Virus record (IMG/VR): IMGVR_UViG_3300006052_000034
Span: 1-21,775 of that record
Length of the DNA stretch: 21,775 nucleotides
Reading direction: 5' to 3' (one strand)
Source of the DNA: a virus
A program made the position numbers and the translations under genes. Shown piece after piece: positions 5,599 through 11,972 of this stretch. Numbering within the stretch: the first letter of the stretch is position 1; the number at the start of each line of letters is the position of its first letter. A model generated the notes under the pieces. It had not been told where the DNA came from. It was given only the letters and a program-made list of their open reading frames with translations, and made no database searches.

Positions 5599-5710
5599 TT
5601 TTGGCTTGCGGGCCGAGGGACGGCGCTGCTTCGCCCGTCAGGCGCCCGAGCATGAACATCAGAAGCGCGAATATCGCTGTGAGGACGAGAAATCGAGCGC
5701 GCTGGCTCAT
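5579..5710 (-). CDS. 43-residue single-helix membrane protein
   Basis: Leftward frame starting at an ATG that overlaps the stop of the upstream mini-gene (ATGA). The product begins MSQRARFLVLTAIFALLMFM: a basic N-terminus followed by a membrane helix at about residues 8-22, then a polar tail (TGEAAPSLGPQAKITERIA). Orientation with the tail outside or in the periplasm is likely from the positive-inside rule. Last gene of a leftward five-gene cassette. A role in lysis (holin or spanin-like), membrane signalling or superinfection control cannot be distinguished. Confidence 0.55.
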   Translation of the reverse strand: MSQRARFLVLTAIFALLMFMLGRLTGEAAPSLGPQAKITERIA

Positions 5711-5814
5711 GGTATCGCCCCCGCAGCGTAGAGAACCGCCAGAGCCGCAATGACGGCTCCGATGAATGCCAAGAGGTCGAATGTCGCGATTTGTGCGGGG
5801 CTCTGATGGGTCAT
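5707..5814 (-). CDS. 35-residue single-helix membrane protein
   Basis: Leftward mini-gene with GGAGG ten bases before its ATG and ATGA overlaps at both ends. The product starts MTHQSPAQIATFDLLAFIGA; residues 10-33 form one hydrophobic helix (LLAFIGAVIAALAVLYAAGA) and almost nothing follows it. The size is typical of phage mini-membrane proteins. Function unknown. Confidence 0.55.
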   Translation of the reverse strand: MTHQSPAQIATFDLLAFIGAVIAALAVLYAAGAIP

Positions 5815-6116
5815 GATGGATCGTCCTCCGCAGTTACACGCTGATGACGCGCGCGCAGACCCTTCAGCCCATTATGAGCGGCCCACGATTGGACATTCTC
5901 AGGAGAGCCCCAGCAGCCGGACGGTGCGGCGTTATAAAAGAATATGATGCAGTCTTTAATGCACAAGGCATTCGTGTCGTCGGCTTTCGCGAACGTCTCT
6001 CGAAGATCATTAGAAAGCAGCGCTGTCAGGAAGTCGCCCGGCGGTGTGCCATTATTGATCCATCGCATTATAGCGCCGTGCATATGTTGTGGCAGTTTTC
6101 CAATAAGGTAGCTCAT
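5811..6116 (-). CDS. Conserved small phage protein (GTPPGDFLTALLSNDL type)
   Basis: A 101-residue leftward protein. The long frame reaches 6317, but AGGAG eight bases before the ATG at 6116 and the overlap with the upstream stop fix the start at MSYLIGKLPQHMHGAI. The pattern LPxHMxxxIxRWIxNGxxPGDFLTAxLSNDL, then ADDTN, then FYNxAPSGCWGSPENV recalls a widespread family of roughly 80-100-residue phage proteins of unknown function that I have seen beside small early genes; this match is from memory. It is the only soluble, clearly conserved member of the leftward cassette, lying between two mini-membrane genes, so it may act together with them. Confidence 0.7.
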   Translation of the reverse strand: MSYLIGKLPQHMHGAIMRWINNGTPPGDFLTALLSNDLRETFAKADDTNALCIKDCIIFFYNAAPSGCWGSPENVQSWAAHNGLKGLRARHQRVTAEDDPS

Positions 6117-6214
6117 GACAATGCTCCTATGAGAACAGTCGCTCCGCCGATAGCCCCAGCAACAGCGCAGGCCAGCGAGATAGCAGCCCAGATCAGATGT
6201 GCGAAGAAGGTCAT
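6113..6214 (-). CDS. 33-residue membrane protein
   Basis: Leftward mini-gene with AAGGA nine bases before its ATG and ATGA overlaps on both sides. The product begins MTFFAHLIWAAISLACAVAG and is almost wholly hydrophobic, with small residues (GAIGGATVLIGA) in the second half that would favour helix packing or oligomerisation. One long helix or two short ones are possible. Function unknown. Confidence 0.55.
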   Translation of the reverse strand: MTFFAHLIWAAISLACAVAGAIGGATVLIGALS

Positions 6215-6438
6215 GATCGCCAATCCTTAAACTCTGGAACAAGCGCCGCAACCTCGGGCAACACCCATGTTTGTAGCCAGCCGCGCGTAGCAGCTTCAAC
6301 GGCGACTTGGACTGCATGTCGAACTTCTGGCGTCATGTCGCGGGCTCCATCCACGCCAAAAACCGCAAAGCTGAAAGCCGGACCGCGAGTTAAAAGACGG
6401 CGCAACTCGACCGCGTGAGATGACCTCGTTCGCTTCAT
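6211..6438 (-). CDS. Hypothetical protein, first gene of the leftward cassette
   Basis: A 75-residue protein with GGAG seven bases before its ATG. It starts with a basic segment (MKRTRSSHAVELRRLL), has a hydrophobic patch (PAFSFAVFGVD), then MTPEVRHAVQVAVEAATRGW. It heads the cassette behind the leftward promoter at 6477-6505 and overlaps the next mini-gene by ATGA. No family is recognised; soluble, with no membrane helix long enough to be convincing. Confidence 0.6.
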   Translation of the reverse strand: MKRTRSSHAVELRRLLTRGPAFSFAVFGVDGARDMTPEVRHAVQVAVEAATRGWLQTWVLPEVAALVPEFKDWRS

Positions 6439-6476
6439 TTTCGCTCTCCATTCGGGCGTTCGCTCGCCCTGAAAAG

Positions 6477-6505
6477 ACCATAGCGCAGAAAATAATGAAG
6501 CGCAA
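6477..6505 (-). promoter_or_regulatory. Leftward promoter of the mini-gene cassette
   Basis: On the minus strand TTGCGC (6500-6505) and TATGGT (6477-6482, four of six) are separated by exactly 17 bp, placing the start point near 6470 and about 30 bases before the first gene of the cassette. It lies back to back with the rightward promoter at 6519-6547. Confidence 0.45.
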
Positions 6506-6518
6506 GCGAAAAATGCTA

Positions 6519-6547
6519 TTGACAGGAAAAACGATATGGGGTAGATA
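6519..6547 (+). promoter_or_regulatory. Rightward sigma70-like promoter
   Basis: A perfect TTGACA (6519-6524) is followed after 17 bp by TAGATA (6542-6547), a weaker -10 box. The predicted start near 6554 precedes the gene at 6568 by about 14 bases, enough for its GAGG ribosome binding site. It would drive the rightward block after the leftward cassette. Confidence 0.6.
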
Positions 6548-6567
6548 TTGGTCGCAGAGGTAGCGAG

Positions 6568-6807
6568 ATGAAAGAATCAGAGACATATAGGCGCGCTGCT
6601 CGGGTTGTCGCCGCGATGGACCCGAGAATGCGAATGCTTGGGCAAGCAGCCTCGAGTCAAGCCCAAAATCAAAACGAAATGGTTCAAGGATTTGGTCTAT
6701 CTTATAGCCAGACAGAGGCGGCAATCTGGTCAGGCTATGCTGGGGCGGCCGCCACTTTGAGAATGATCGCCGATGAAATTGAGAGAGGCGAGAAATCAAC
6801 ACCATAG
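6568..6807 (+). CDS. Hypothetical protein
   Basis: A 79-residue protein with GAGG before the ATG, directly behind the rightward promoter. It is polar, with helical segments (YRRAARVVAAMDPRMRML, then AGAAATLRMIADEIERGEK) separated by a Gln/Asn/Ser-rich linker. No known motif. As the first gene behind a strong -35 box it may be expressed early and well. Confidence 0.65.
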   Translation: MKESETYRRAARVVAAMDPRMRMLGQAASSQAQNQNEMVQGFGLSYSQTEAAIWSGYAGAAATLRMIADEIERGEKSTP

Positions 6808-6830
6808 GGGCTTATTCGGGAGAAACAACA

Positions 6831-7187
6831 ATGGCTTTGGTCCACGAAAACGGCGCTTGGAACTCCCAGGCGGAGGCTCAAGAGGTCGATCGCCGCATGG
6901 CTGGGCGCCCCGAGTGGCAGCGCGCCTATCTCGCGCGTCAAGTCCGCGAGGAAGCGAGCTTCGAGCGCTGGCCGATCTGGGAGCGTCAACTTTCCTGTGA
7001 ATGGACGCAATCGGAAAAGGCGACGCTTGAATTCTGGATGTATGCTCGTGGTTTGCAGCCGATCAGCAGGGACGGAAACGAAGTGTATTTCGACGCGGGC
7101 GTGAAGATCGACCAGCTTACGAACGCGATCGAAGCGCGTTGCGAGGCTCGGCTCGCGCTTGAAGTCGAAATGGGGCTGGTGGCATGA
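6831..7187 (+). CDS. Hypothetical protein
   Basis: A 118-residue soluble protein with GGGAGA ten bases or so before the ATG. It contains RPEWQRAYLARQVREEASFE, several tryptophans (W28, W47, W50, W58, W69 approximately) and a C-terminal helix with IEARCEARLALEVEM. It ends in an ATGA overlap with the DUF551 gene. No family is recognised. Confidence 0.65.
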   Translation: MALVHENGAWNSQAEAQEVDRRMAGRPEWQRAYLARQVREEASFERWPIWERQLSCEWTQSEKATLEFWMYARGLQPISRDGNEVYFDAGVKIDQLTNAIEARCEARLALEVEMGLVA

Positions 7188-7408
7188 GCGAGTGGCAACC
7201 AATCGAAACCGCACCGAAGGACGGGACGTATATTCTAATCGCGCCGGGATTATGGACTGGAGTGACCTGCGGAATTGGCGTCTATGATCTTGACCGATAT
7301 GCGAAAAAGCCGCGTGCATTCTGGCGGCGCGTGGAAGGGCATGGGCGGTCGCAGTCGCGTGAGGTACCGCCCACGCATTGGATGCCCTTGCCCGAGCCTC
7401 CCAAATGA
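7184..7408 (+). CDS. DUF551-type protein
   Basis: A 74-residue protein with both signatures of the DUF551 family: the N-terminal WQPIETAPKDGTYILI and the C-terminal THWMPLPEPP. These are small phage proteins of unknown function, found in very many phages and prophages. The middle (VTCGIGVYDLD, then AFWRRVEGHG) is the variable part. ATGA overlaps at both ends place it in one operon with the XRE regulator that follows. Confidence 0.9.
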   Translation: MSEWQPIETAPKDGTYILIAPGLWTGVTCGIGVYDLDRYAKKPRAFWRRVEGHGRSQSREVPPTHWMPLPEPPK

Positions 7409-7608
7409 AGCCTTCCCATTGCCGAGCGGCCCGCGGGCTGCTTGACTGGACGATAAAGGACCTCGCGGCCCGTTCCAAGGTCTCGGAAGCGCAGATTATC
7501 CGGTTTGAAAACGATAAGCCAACAGGACCGCTGTATGTCGCTGCGCTACGGGGGGCGCTTGAGGCGGGGGGGATCAAGTTCGTGCCGAACGGAGTTCAGA
7601 TGCCGTGA
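7405..7608 (+). CDS. XRE-family helix-turn-helix regulator
   Basis: A 67-residue protein from the ATG that overlaps the DUF551 stop. It follows the short alphaproteobacterial XRE pattern: HCRAARGLLDWTIKDLAARS, then KVSEAQIIRFEND, then LRGALEAGGIKFVPNG. The helix-turn-helix spans about residues 14-38, and the LEAxGIxFxPxG ending is the usual end of this family. A longer in-frame version from 7378 only shadows the previous gene. Its target may be a nearby promoter, for example the palindrome at 8248-8260, but that is inference. Confidence 0.85.
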   Translation: MKPSHCRAARGLLDWTIKDLAARSKVSEAQIIRFENDKPTGPLYVAALRGALEAGGIKFVPNGVQMP

Positions 7609-7661
7609 AGCCGGTTGCCAGGGTTTACTATCCCGCTAACTCCCCGTAAGATCGACTCTGC

Positions 7662-8243
7662 ATGGCGAGCGGGCGCAAGCGAAAATCAGGACCTAGGCAG
7701 CCAAATGGCCAGCCCTCGCGCGCAATCGCCAATCGCGAACCTTCCTCAGACCGATCCCCCTGCGCGATAAAGCGCCTGATGGATGCTGACATTCGCCTTG
7801 TGCATCAAAGCGCCTATGGAACGTCGGTCGGACGCCTAACCCTCCAAGGCAAGCTCAATGAAACGCAATATGCCGCCGCGCTACAGTGGGCCGCAATCGC
7901 TCAGAAACGCGCAAGGGCGCTCGATATGCCCTCAGCCGACATCAAGAGCCCAAACCTAGAGCCAAGGTCCCCAGGCTCTTCCCCAAACGGATCTAGCGAC
8001 AAAGCCAGTCGCCTCGCAATCCTGCGCTTTGACCGGCTGATTTCCGATCTTCGCGCGCTTGGCCTCACCAAAGGCAGCATAATCGCAATGCGTGAGTGCT
8101 GCGAGGGAATCGGCCGCTCCCCTGCGGGATTTATCGAGCTTGTCGGCCTTCGCGATGCGCTTGCGGCCCTCGCCATTTTACTCGGATTGACGGGAAACGC
8201 GCCGAGTGCAATAAATGCGTCATCGGTGGTTCGCCCTCAATGA
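7662..8243 (+). CDS. Conserved phage protein of the RKRKSGPRQPNGQ type
   Basis: A 193-residue protein. The N-terminus (GRKRKSGPRQPNGQPSRA) and the following GRLTLQGKLNETQYAAALQW and YxxxxQKRARALDMP segments recall a family of alphaproteobacterial phage proteins that sit just before the packaging genes; function unknown. The C-terminal half carries LRFDRLISDLRALG and a helix-rich end (LRDALAALAILLGL), which could be DNA-binding or oligomerising. The ribosome binding site is weak and the gene starts 53 bases after the previous stop. A role in packaging-related DNA recognition is possible but unproven. Confidence 0.7.
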   Translation: MASGRKRKSGPRQPNGQPSRAIANREPSSDRSPCAIKRLMDADIRLVHQSAYGTSVGRLTLQGKLNETQYAAALQWAAIAQKRARALDMPSADIKSPNLEPRSPGSSPNGSSDKASRLAILRFDRLISDLRALGLTKGSIIAMRECCEGIGRSPAGFIELVGLRDALAALAILLGLTGNAPSAINASSVVRPQ

Positions 8244-8247
8244 TTTG

Positions 8248-8260
8248 TGTTAGTCTAACA
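8248..8260. promoter_or_regulatory. Perfect 13-bp palindrome TGTTAGTCTAACA
   Basis: TGTTAG-T-CTAACA is a perfect inverted repeat lying three bases before the ATG at 8263 and just after the stop of the previous gene. Its position over the ribosome binding zone suits an operator for a dimeric regulator, or a small translational hairpin. No binding protein can be named from sequence alone. Confidence 0.45.
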
Positions 8261-8262
8261 GC

Positions 8263-8520
8263 ATGGCAATCCGATTTGAGGACATCAATGGCGCGCAAAA
8301 TCCTGGAAAGCCGCCTCAAGGCTCCTCTCGGCCAAAGCGTAAAATGGTGGGCGCGTTACCATCGCGACAATCCATCAACGCCGGTCAAAATCAAAAATCC
8401 GATGAAATTCCTCAGCGCTCACCAAAGGCGCAAGCTGCTTTTGATCGCGTCGCCTACCAGCGCGAGTTGATGCGCAAGCGCAGGGCTGCTAAAAAAGCAA
8501 AAGTTAGCAAAGCGACTTGA
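8263..8520 (+). CDS. Small basic hypothetical protein
   Basis: An 85-residue protein beginning MAIRFEDINGAQN. The centre is low-complexity and polar, and the C-terminus is a basic helix (AYQRELMRKRRAAKKAKVSK) like that seen in many small phage proteins next to terminase genes. An overlapping frame starting at 8240 (76 residues) competes for this stretch; I prefer this one because of its charged helical ending and phage-like composition. The ribosome binding site is poor and overlaps the palindrome at 8248-8260, which may control it. Confidence 0.6.
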   Translation: MAIRFEDINGAQNPGKPPQGSSRPKRKMVGALPSRQSINAGQNQKSDEIPQRSPKAQAAFDRVAYQRELMRKRRAAKKAKVSKAT

Positions 8521-8545
8521 AAAAATAGCGATAGGATAAATTGCA

Positions 8546-8896
8546 ATGGCCGGACATGGCTCCGCGCCTGGAGAGCGTCGCGGCGGGCGCAAGAAAGGCG
8601 TACCCAACAAGGCGACCTTGGCAAAGGAATCCAAGATAGCTGCGGAAGGGCTGACGCCGCTCGAATTGATGCTCGCTGTGGTGCGCAACAAGGATGAATT
8701 GCTTGCGACCCGGCTTGATGCGGCCAAGTCCGCAGCGCCTTATGTGCACCCTCGTCTGACTTCGGTCGAGGTCGGCGGCATGGATAAACGCCCGCTGGAA
8801 TTTCGCGATGTGACCGAGTACACCGACGAGCAGCGCGCGCGAGCCCTCGCGGCGTTCATCGCCAAGCAGGCTGCATTGGATGCGCAAAAGAAATGA
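8546..8896 (+). CDS. Small-terminase-like packaging protein
   Basis: A 116-residue protein with the hallmark GGRKKGVPNKATLAKE near residues 13-28, followed by GLTPLELMLAVVRN, RLDAAKSAAPYVHPRL and a C-terminal helix. This arrangement (basic, DNA-binding-type N-terminus, then D-AAK-AAPYVHPRL) is shared by phage proteins often annotated as small terminase subunit or terminase-associated. A small terminase would bind the packaging site and hand DNA to the large subunit. The large subunit lies about 3.25 kb downstream, farther than usual. The assignment is by pattern from memory; a general head-associated protein is the alternative. Confidence 0.65.
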   Translation: MAGHGSAPGERRGGRKKGVPNKATLAKESKIAAEGLTPLELMLAVVRNKDELLATRLDAAKSAAPYVHPRLTSVEVGGMDKRPLEFRDVTEYTDEQRARALAAFIAKQAALDAQKK

Positions 8897-8988
8897 GCCT
8901 CTCTACGATTTTGTGGATTGGCGTTTGGGCGTTAGGCTGGTTTGCGGGCGGCTTGGCGATCGGCTTCATGTGGGGTAAATCAAGATGA
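8893..8988 (+). CDS. 31-residue single-helix membrane protein
   Basis: A mini-gene that overlaps the previous stop (ATGA) and the next start (ATGA). The product (MSLSTILWIGVWALGWFAGG..., ending MWGKSR) is one membrane helix with several tryptophans and a GxxxG-like pattern that may favour oligomerisation. A minimal holin-like or membrane-associated role is conceivable; nothing more can be supported. Confidence 0.55.
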   Translation: MSLSTILWIGVWALGWFAGGLAIGFMWGKSR

Positions 8989-9146
8989 GCGAGAAATTCT
9001 GGAAGTTCGTGGCATGGCATCTGATCCCAAAACGCGCGCGATATTGGGTCGTCGTTCGACAATGGGCGCATGCAACGCAGGGAAAATGGTCTCATGTTGA
9101 GGCTCCCATTGTCCTCGCGCTTGAAGTTCTGCAACGAATGGACTGA
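8985..9146 (+). CDS. 53-residue hypothetical protein, WVVVRQWAHAT type
   Basis: The start is an ATGA overlap with the previous mini-gene. The product (MSEKFWKFVAWHLIPKRARY, then WVVVRQWAHATQGKW and VLALEVLQRMD) has the pattern of a small phage family I recall as W-x-LPxxLxYWxxxRxxAHATxGxW...V, function unknown. It is amphipathic and may associate with the membrane. Its stop is followed by the hairpin at 9149-9169. Confidence 0.65.
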   Translation: MSEKFWKFVAWHLIPKRARYWVVVRQWAHATQGKWSHVEAPIVLALEVLQRMD

Positions 9147-9148
9147 AC

Positions 9149-9169
9149 GGCGTCCGGCCGCCTGACGCC
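9149..9169 (+). other. Stem-loop between gene blocks
   Basis: GGCGTC (9149-9154) pairs with GACGCC (9164-9169) around a nine-base loop, immediately after the stop of the preceding gene. There is no U-run after it, so it is not a good rho-independent terminator; it may trim or stabilise the messenger before the block starting at 9193. Confidence 0.35.
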
Positions 9170-9192
9170 CGGAAAACAGAAGGAGAAGTGCG

Positions 9193-9849
9193 ATGCGACT
9201 GAATAAGACACGGGGCCTTCTGGCGGGGCTGATCCTGCTCGCGGGCGGTTATGCGGCGATCGGCGCGGGTTTGTGGCAGACGCTTCCGATTATCGGTGGC
9301 GCGTCCTATTGCGCGAGCTACATCGGCTCGCCCACGGGTCAGGGCACAATTACGGGCACAGGCGGCGGCACGACAACGCCTCCTGCAGTTTGCGGCCAGA
9401 CGGTTCCCGCGGGGCCTGCGACCCTCACTGGCTCGGAAGTGCTTCCCGTCGATCTTTACACGCCCGGCGTTGGCCCGATCTTCGCGGGAGGCCCTACAAC
9501 GGCTCTCATTCCGCTATCGCTCCTGAGCCCTGGCAATGTGGTTGTGCAGACGACGGGCGCGTCCGTGACGCTCGGGAACCTGACCGGCACACAGATTTTC
9601 AATGGTGTAGGCGCGACGGAAGCGGTGACAATGCCTCCGGCGCCGTTCAATGGCCAGCGCGTTCAGCTTGCGAACTCGACCTCGACCGCCATCGCAACGT
9701 TCTCGGTTACGGCGAACACGGGTCAATCGCTGGTGGGCGTTGCGCCAACGAACCTCGCGGCCGAGACGAACAACTCGGCGGCTGGCGCGCTATCTCAGGT
9801 CGAATACATCTATCAGGCATCGAACACGACGTGGTATCGCATTCAGTGA
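9193..9849 (+). CDS. Virion-like protein with N-terminal membrane or signal segment
   Basis: A 218-residue protein with AAGGAG before its ATG. Residues 8-30 are hydrophobic (GLLAGLILLAGGYAAIGAGL) behind a basic N-terminus, i.e. a signal anchor or signal peptide. Two cysteines follow, at about residues 40 and 67, in a Gly/Thr-rich region. From residue 80 on it reads as beta-strand-rich phage fibre/decoration sequence: VLPVDLYTPGV, LGNLTGTQIFNGV, and a C-terminal domain (PAPFNGQRVQLANSTSTAIA, then YIYQASNTTWYRI). This last pattern, G-Q-x-x-x-x-N...W, is common in phage head-fibre-like proteins. The leading hydrophobic segment on such a protein is odd. First gene of a run of similar exported proteins. 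Confidence 0.65.
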   Translation: MRLNKTRGLLAGLILLAGGYAAIGAGLWQTLPIIGGASYCASYIGSPTGQGTITGTGGGTTTPPAVCGQTVPAGPATLTGSEVLPVDLYTPGVGPIFAGGPTTALIPLSLLSPGNVVVQTTGASVTLGNLTGTQIFNGVGATEAVTMPPAPFNGQRVQLANSTSTAIATFSVTANTGQSLVGVAPTNLAAETNNSAAGALSQVEYIYQASNTTWYRIQ

Positions 9850-9884
9850 TATAGCGGCCTCTCTCAAGCAAAAGGACAACGAAC

Positions 9885-10082
9885 ATGGCAGGTCAGAACG
9901 ATATCGGCGACGTCAAGGGCATCAACATGCGCTCGATGGAGTTGAATACAGCTAAGGGCGCCGGGGCGCACGATCCGATGCGCAAGGGCAAGGAAAACCC
10001 TGGCAACACGCATCCGGGTCGCGATGGCTCGCGAGAGGCCCCGTGCGCGATCCCGATGCCGAAAAAGCGCGAGATCGACTGA
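9885..10082 (+). CDS. Small charged hypothetical protein
   Basis: A 65-residue protein with AAAGGA eleven bases before its ATG. It is very polar (IGDVKGINMRSMELNTAKGA, then DPMRKGKENPGNTHPGRDGS), probably mostly disordered, with no membrane or signal segment, unlike its neighbours. Such small disordered proteins are common among phage head genes, but nothing specific is recognised. Confidence 0.6.
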   Translation: MAGQNDIGDVKGINMRSMELNTAKGAGAHDPMRKGKENPGNTHPGRDGSREAPCAIPMPKKREID

Positions 10083-10183
10083 GACCGCAAAGCTTGGGCG
10101 CTTGAACGCTGCGATGCTACAAATGCCTCGTGGATAGCTGGAATGCTCCGGCGCCCGCCACTTCCCTCGCCCTAGGAGCGCCA

Positions 10184-10816
10184 ATGCGCCGCATCGTTAG
10201 CCATGCCCTCGCATTGGCCCTCGCCCTAGCGAGTTGCCTGCCCTCATTCGCCTATGATGCTGCGGTTTCAGCGGGCGGCTATGATGATTTCAGTTGCAAT
10301 GCAGCGACAGGCGGCGCGAGCACCTGCTCGGGGCTAACGCGATCCGCGACGATCACAGCCTATGCCTCTGGGCAGCTTGTTTGCGGCGCGACCTGCGCGC
10401 CAATTCAAATCGTGGCGGGGCGTCGTTCTCCGACCTCGCCGCGTAGCGGGCTGTTGAGCAAGGTCATTCTCGCCAAGAGCACGGGCTCGTTTGCGAATGC
10501 CTCGTTCAATATTTACCTCTTTGCGTTGCCCCCGACTTTCGTGGGGCTCGCGGACTATTCCGCATACACGGGGCCGTATTTCGCGGACCTGACCGCGCCC
10601 GCGATCTACATCGGCCAAGCGACATGCGCGCAGACGACGTGGTCAACAACGACAGATGGCTCGGGCTGGAATGTCTGTCCGCTTGATATCGCACCCGCGG
10701 TCTATAAGTCGTTTCCGCCCGGCGAGACGATTTATGCGACGATCGAGGCGACGGGGGCTTATATCCCGGGCGCGGCGGAAAAGTTCGTCATCGTGACCTA
10801 TGAGGCGCAGGACTGA
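10184..10816 (+). CDS. Exported virion-like beta-sandwich protein
   Basis: A 210-residue protein; AGGAG eight bases before the ATG at 10184 fixes the start although the frame is open to 10130. The N-terminus (MRRIVSHALALALALASC) is a clear signal peptide. L15-A-S-C18 fits a lipobox, and S-F-A23 before Y24 fits ordinary signal peptidase, so lipoprotein or secreted are both possible. The mature part follows a phage structural family I recall: ATITAYASGQLVC, LLSKVILAKSTG, FNIYLFALPPTF, YSAYTGPYF, and ETIYATIEATGAYIPGA, a beta-sandwich fold usually found without a signal peptide. It has several cysteines (FSC, TCSG, LVCGATC, ATCAQ, NVCP). Function unknown. Confidence 0.7.
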   Translation: MRRIVSHALALALALASCLPSFAYDAAVSAGGYDDFSCNAATGGASTCSGLTRSATITAYASGQLVCGATCAPIQIVAGRRSPTSPRSGLLSKVILAKSTGSFANASFNIYLFALPPTFVGLADYSAYTGPYFADLTAPAIYIGQATCAQTTWSTTTDGSGWNVCPLDIAPAVYKSFPPGETIYATIEATGAYIPGAAEKFVIVTYEAQD

Positions 10817-11052
10817 TGCGCGCGCGGCTTGCGTTCGCGGCGCTCGCGATCGGCCTTGTGCTCGCTGGCGACGCGCTTGGGGCGACGCGAGTGGGGCCAA
10901 GGCGGCTGTTTTTCATGCAACAGCATATCGTGGGCAACGCTGGGCCGCCGCCGCAGACGGGCGCGCTGCTTTTGGTGGCAGGCGGCGCGAATAACGTGTT
11001 GCTCGTGGATGGACTGTCGAACCTTTGTCTAACGGGGTCCGTCTCATGCTGA
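10816..11052 (+). CDS. Small exported protein
   Basis: A 78-residue protein whose ATG shares its A with the previous stop (TGATG). MRARLAFAALAIGLVLAGDA is a signal peptide with a likely cut after A-L-G22. The mature part is about 56 residues, Gly-rich with a hydrophobic stretch (TGALLLVAGGANNVLLVDG), and ends with two cysteines (LCLTGSVSC) that may form a disulfide. No family is recognised. It is coupled to the exported proteins on both sides. Confidence 0.65.
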   Translation: MRARLAFAALAIGLVLAGDALGATRVGPRRLFFMQQHIVGNAGPPPQTGALLLVAGGANNVLLVDGLSNLCLTGSVSC

Positions 11053-11972
11053 AGCGCTTAGGTGCGATAGTTTCGGCGCTGGTTCTCGCCTTCGCGCCGT
11101 CCTTGAGCCTCGCGGCGAGCAGCACCGTCAACGCGCTTACGGCATCTCCTGCGATTGTGGGAAGCCAGCTATTTTACTGTCCCGTAGGCGTCGCGAGCGA
11201 TTATAAATGCACGGCGACGCAAGTTGGGGCGTTTGTATATGGCCAAATGTCCGGCGCGATCAATGTCAGCGGAACGGGCGTTGTCACCCTACCGACCGTG
11301 AACGCGAATGTGGGGGCATGCGGATCCAGCACAGCGATTCCGACCGTCACGCTGAACGCGGGCGGCCAGGCGACGGCATGCACGACGAACAGCATCGCGG
11401 CTCCCCTCGCGGGGATTACGGGACTAGGCGCGAACGTCGGAACGGCTCTAGCAGCTACGCTAAATGGCTCCGGCGCACTATCGGCGACGACAAGCCCCGT
11501 CTTTGTGACGCCGTCGCTCGGAACGATCAATAGCGGCAATCTCGCAGCGGGTACGGGTTACACTGTCGCGAACCTCGCGGGCGCGGGTACGGGAGTGCTG
11601 ACCGCAGCAGGAAATCCGGTCAATGCGTCTGGCGGATTTATCACATACGGAAGCGGGGTTTGCCCGACAACCATCGGCACCAGCGCAACTCTAAGCGGGG
11701 CGGTCGCGTGCTTTGTATGCACCGCAACCTGCACCGTGACATTGCCTATACCAGCGGCAGGGGTACAATATTGCATCCAGAACGATACCGGAGTGGCGAG
11801 TACGATCCAAGTGACGCCCACGGGGAGCCAAGTCACGAACACCTCCTATGCGTATAAATCTCCAAACGGAACCGCGATTACGTCGAGCGGGGCGCTTGGA
11901 GATCAGATGTGTTTCCTAGGCCGCGATGCGACGCACTATTTGCTCGGTTCATTCACGGGATCATGGACGTGA
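11046..11972 (+). CDS. Exported fibre-like protein, cysteine-rich
   Basis: A 308-residue protein from the ATG at 11046, which overlaps the previous stop (ATGCTGA). Residues 1-23 (MLKRLGAIVSALVLAFAPSL...) are a signal peptide with a likely cut after S-L-A23. The central part has repeated Gly/Ala/Thr-rich strands of phage-fibre type: LAGITGLGANVGTALAATL, TTSPVFVTPSLGTINSGNL. The C-terminal 90 residues (LPIPAAGVQYCIQNDTGVAS, then GDQMCFLGRDATHYLL) form a beta domain similar in pattern to the end of the protein at 9193. It has at least ten cysteines, including ACFVCTATC, far more than usual fibres, which fits an oxidising compartment. Receptor-binding, decoration or surface-display roles are all open. 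Confidence 0.7.
   Translation: MLKRLGAIVSALVLAFAPSLSLAASSTVNALTASPAIVGSQLFYCPVGVASDYKCTATQVGAFVYGQMSGAINVSGTGVVTLPTVNANVGACGSSTAIPTVTLNAGGQATACTTNSIAAPLAGITGLGANVGTALAATLNGSGALSATTSPVFVTPSLGTINSGNLAAGTGYTVANLAGAGTGVLTAAGNPVNASGGFITYGSGVCPTTIGTSATLSGAVACFVCTATCTVTLPIPAAGVQYCIQNDTGVASTIQVTPTGSQVTNTSYAYKSPNGTAITSSGALGDQMCFLGRDATHYLLGSFTGSWT

Noticed and set aside
6735-7577. 280-residue leftward frame
   Set aside because: Antisense to four coupled rightward genes including the recognisable DUF551 and XRE genes; its sequence shows no domain.
8240-8470. 76-residue rightward frame competing with the gene at 8263
   Set aside because: It has an ATGA overlap with the preceding stop, but the alternative frame has a more phage-like charged helical ending; both cannot easily be genes over this length. 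Kept in mind, since the overlap is a point in its favour.
9149-9169. Rho-independent terminator
   Set aside because: The stem is good but is followed by CCGGAAAACAG without a T-run.
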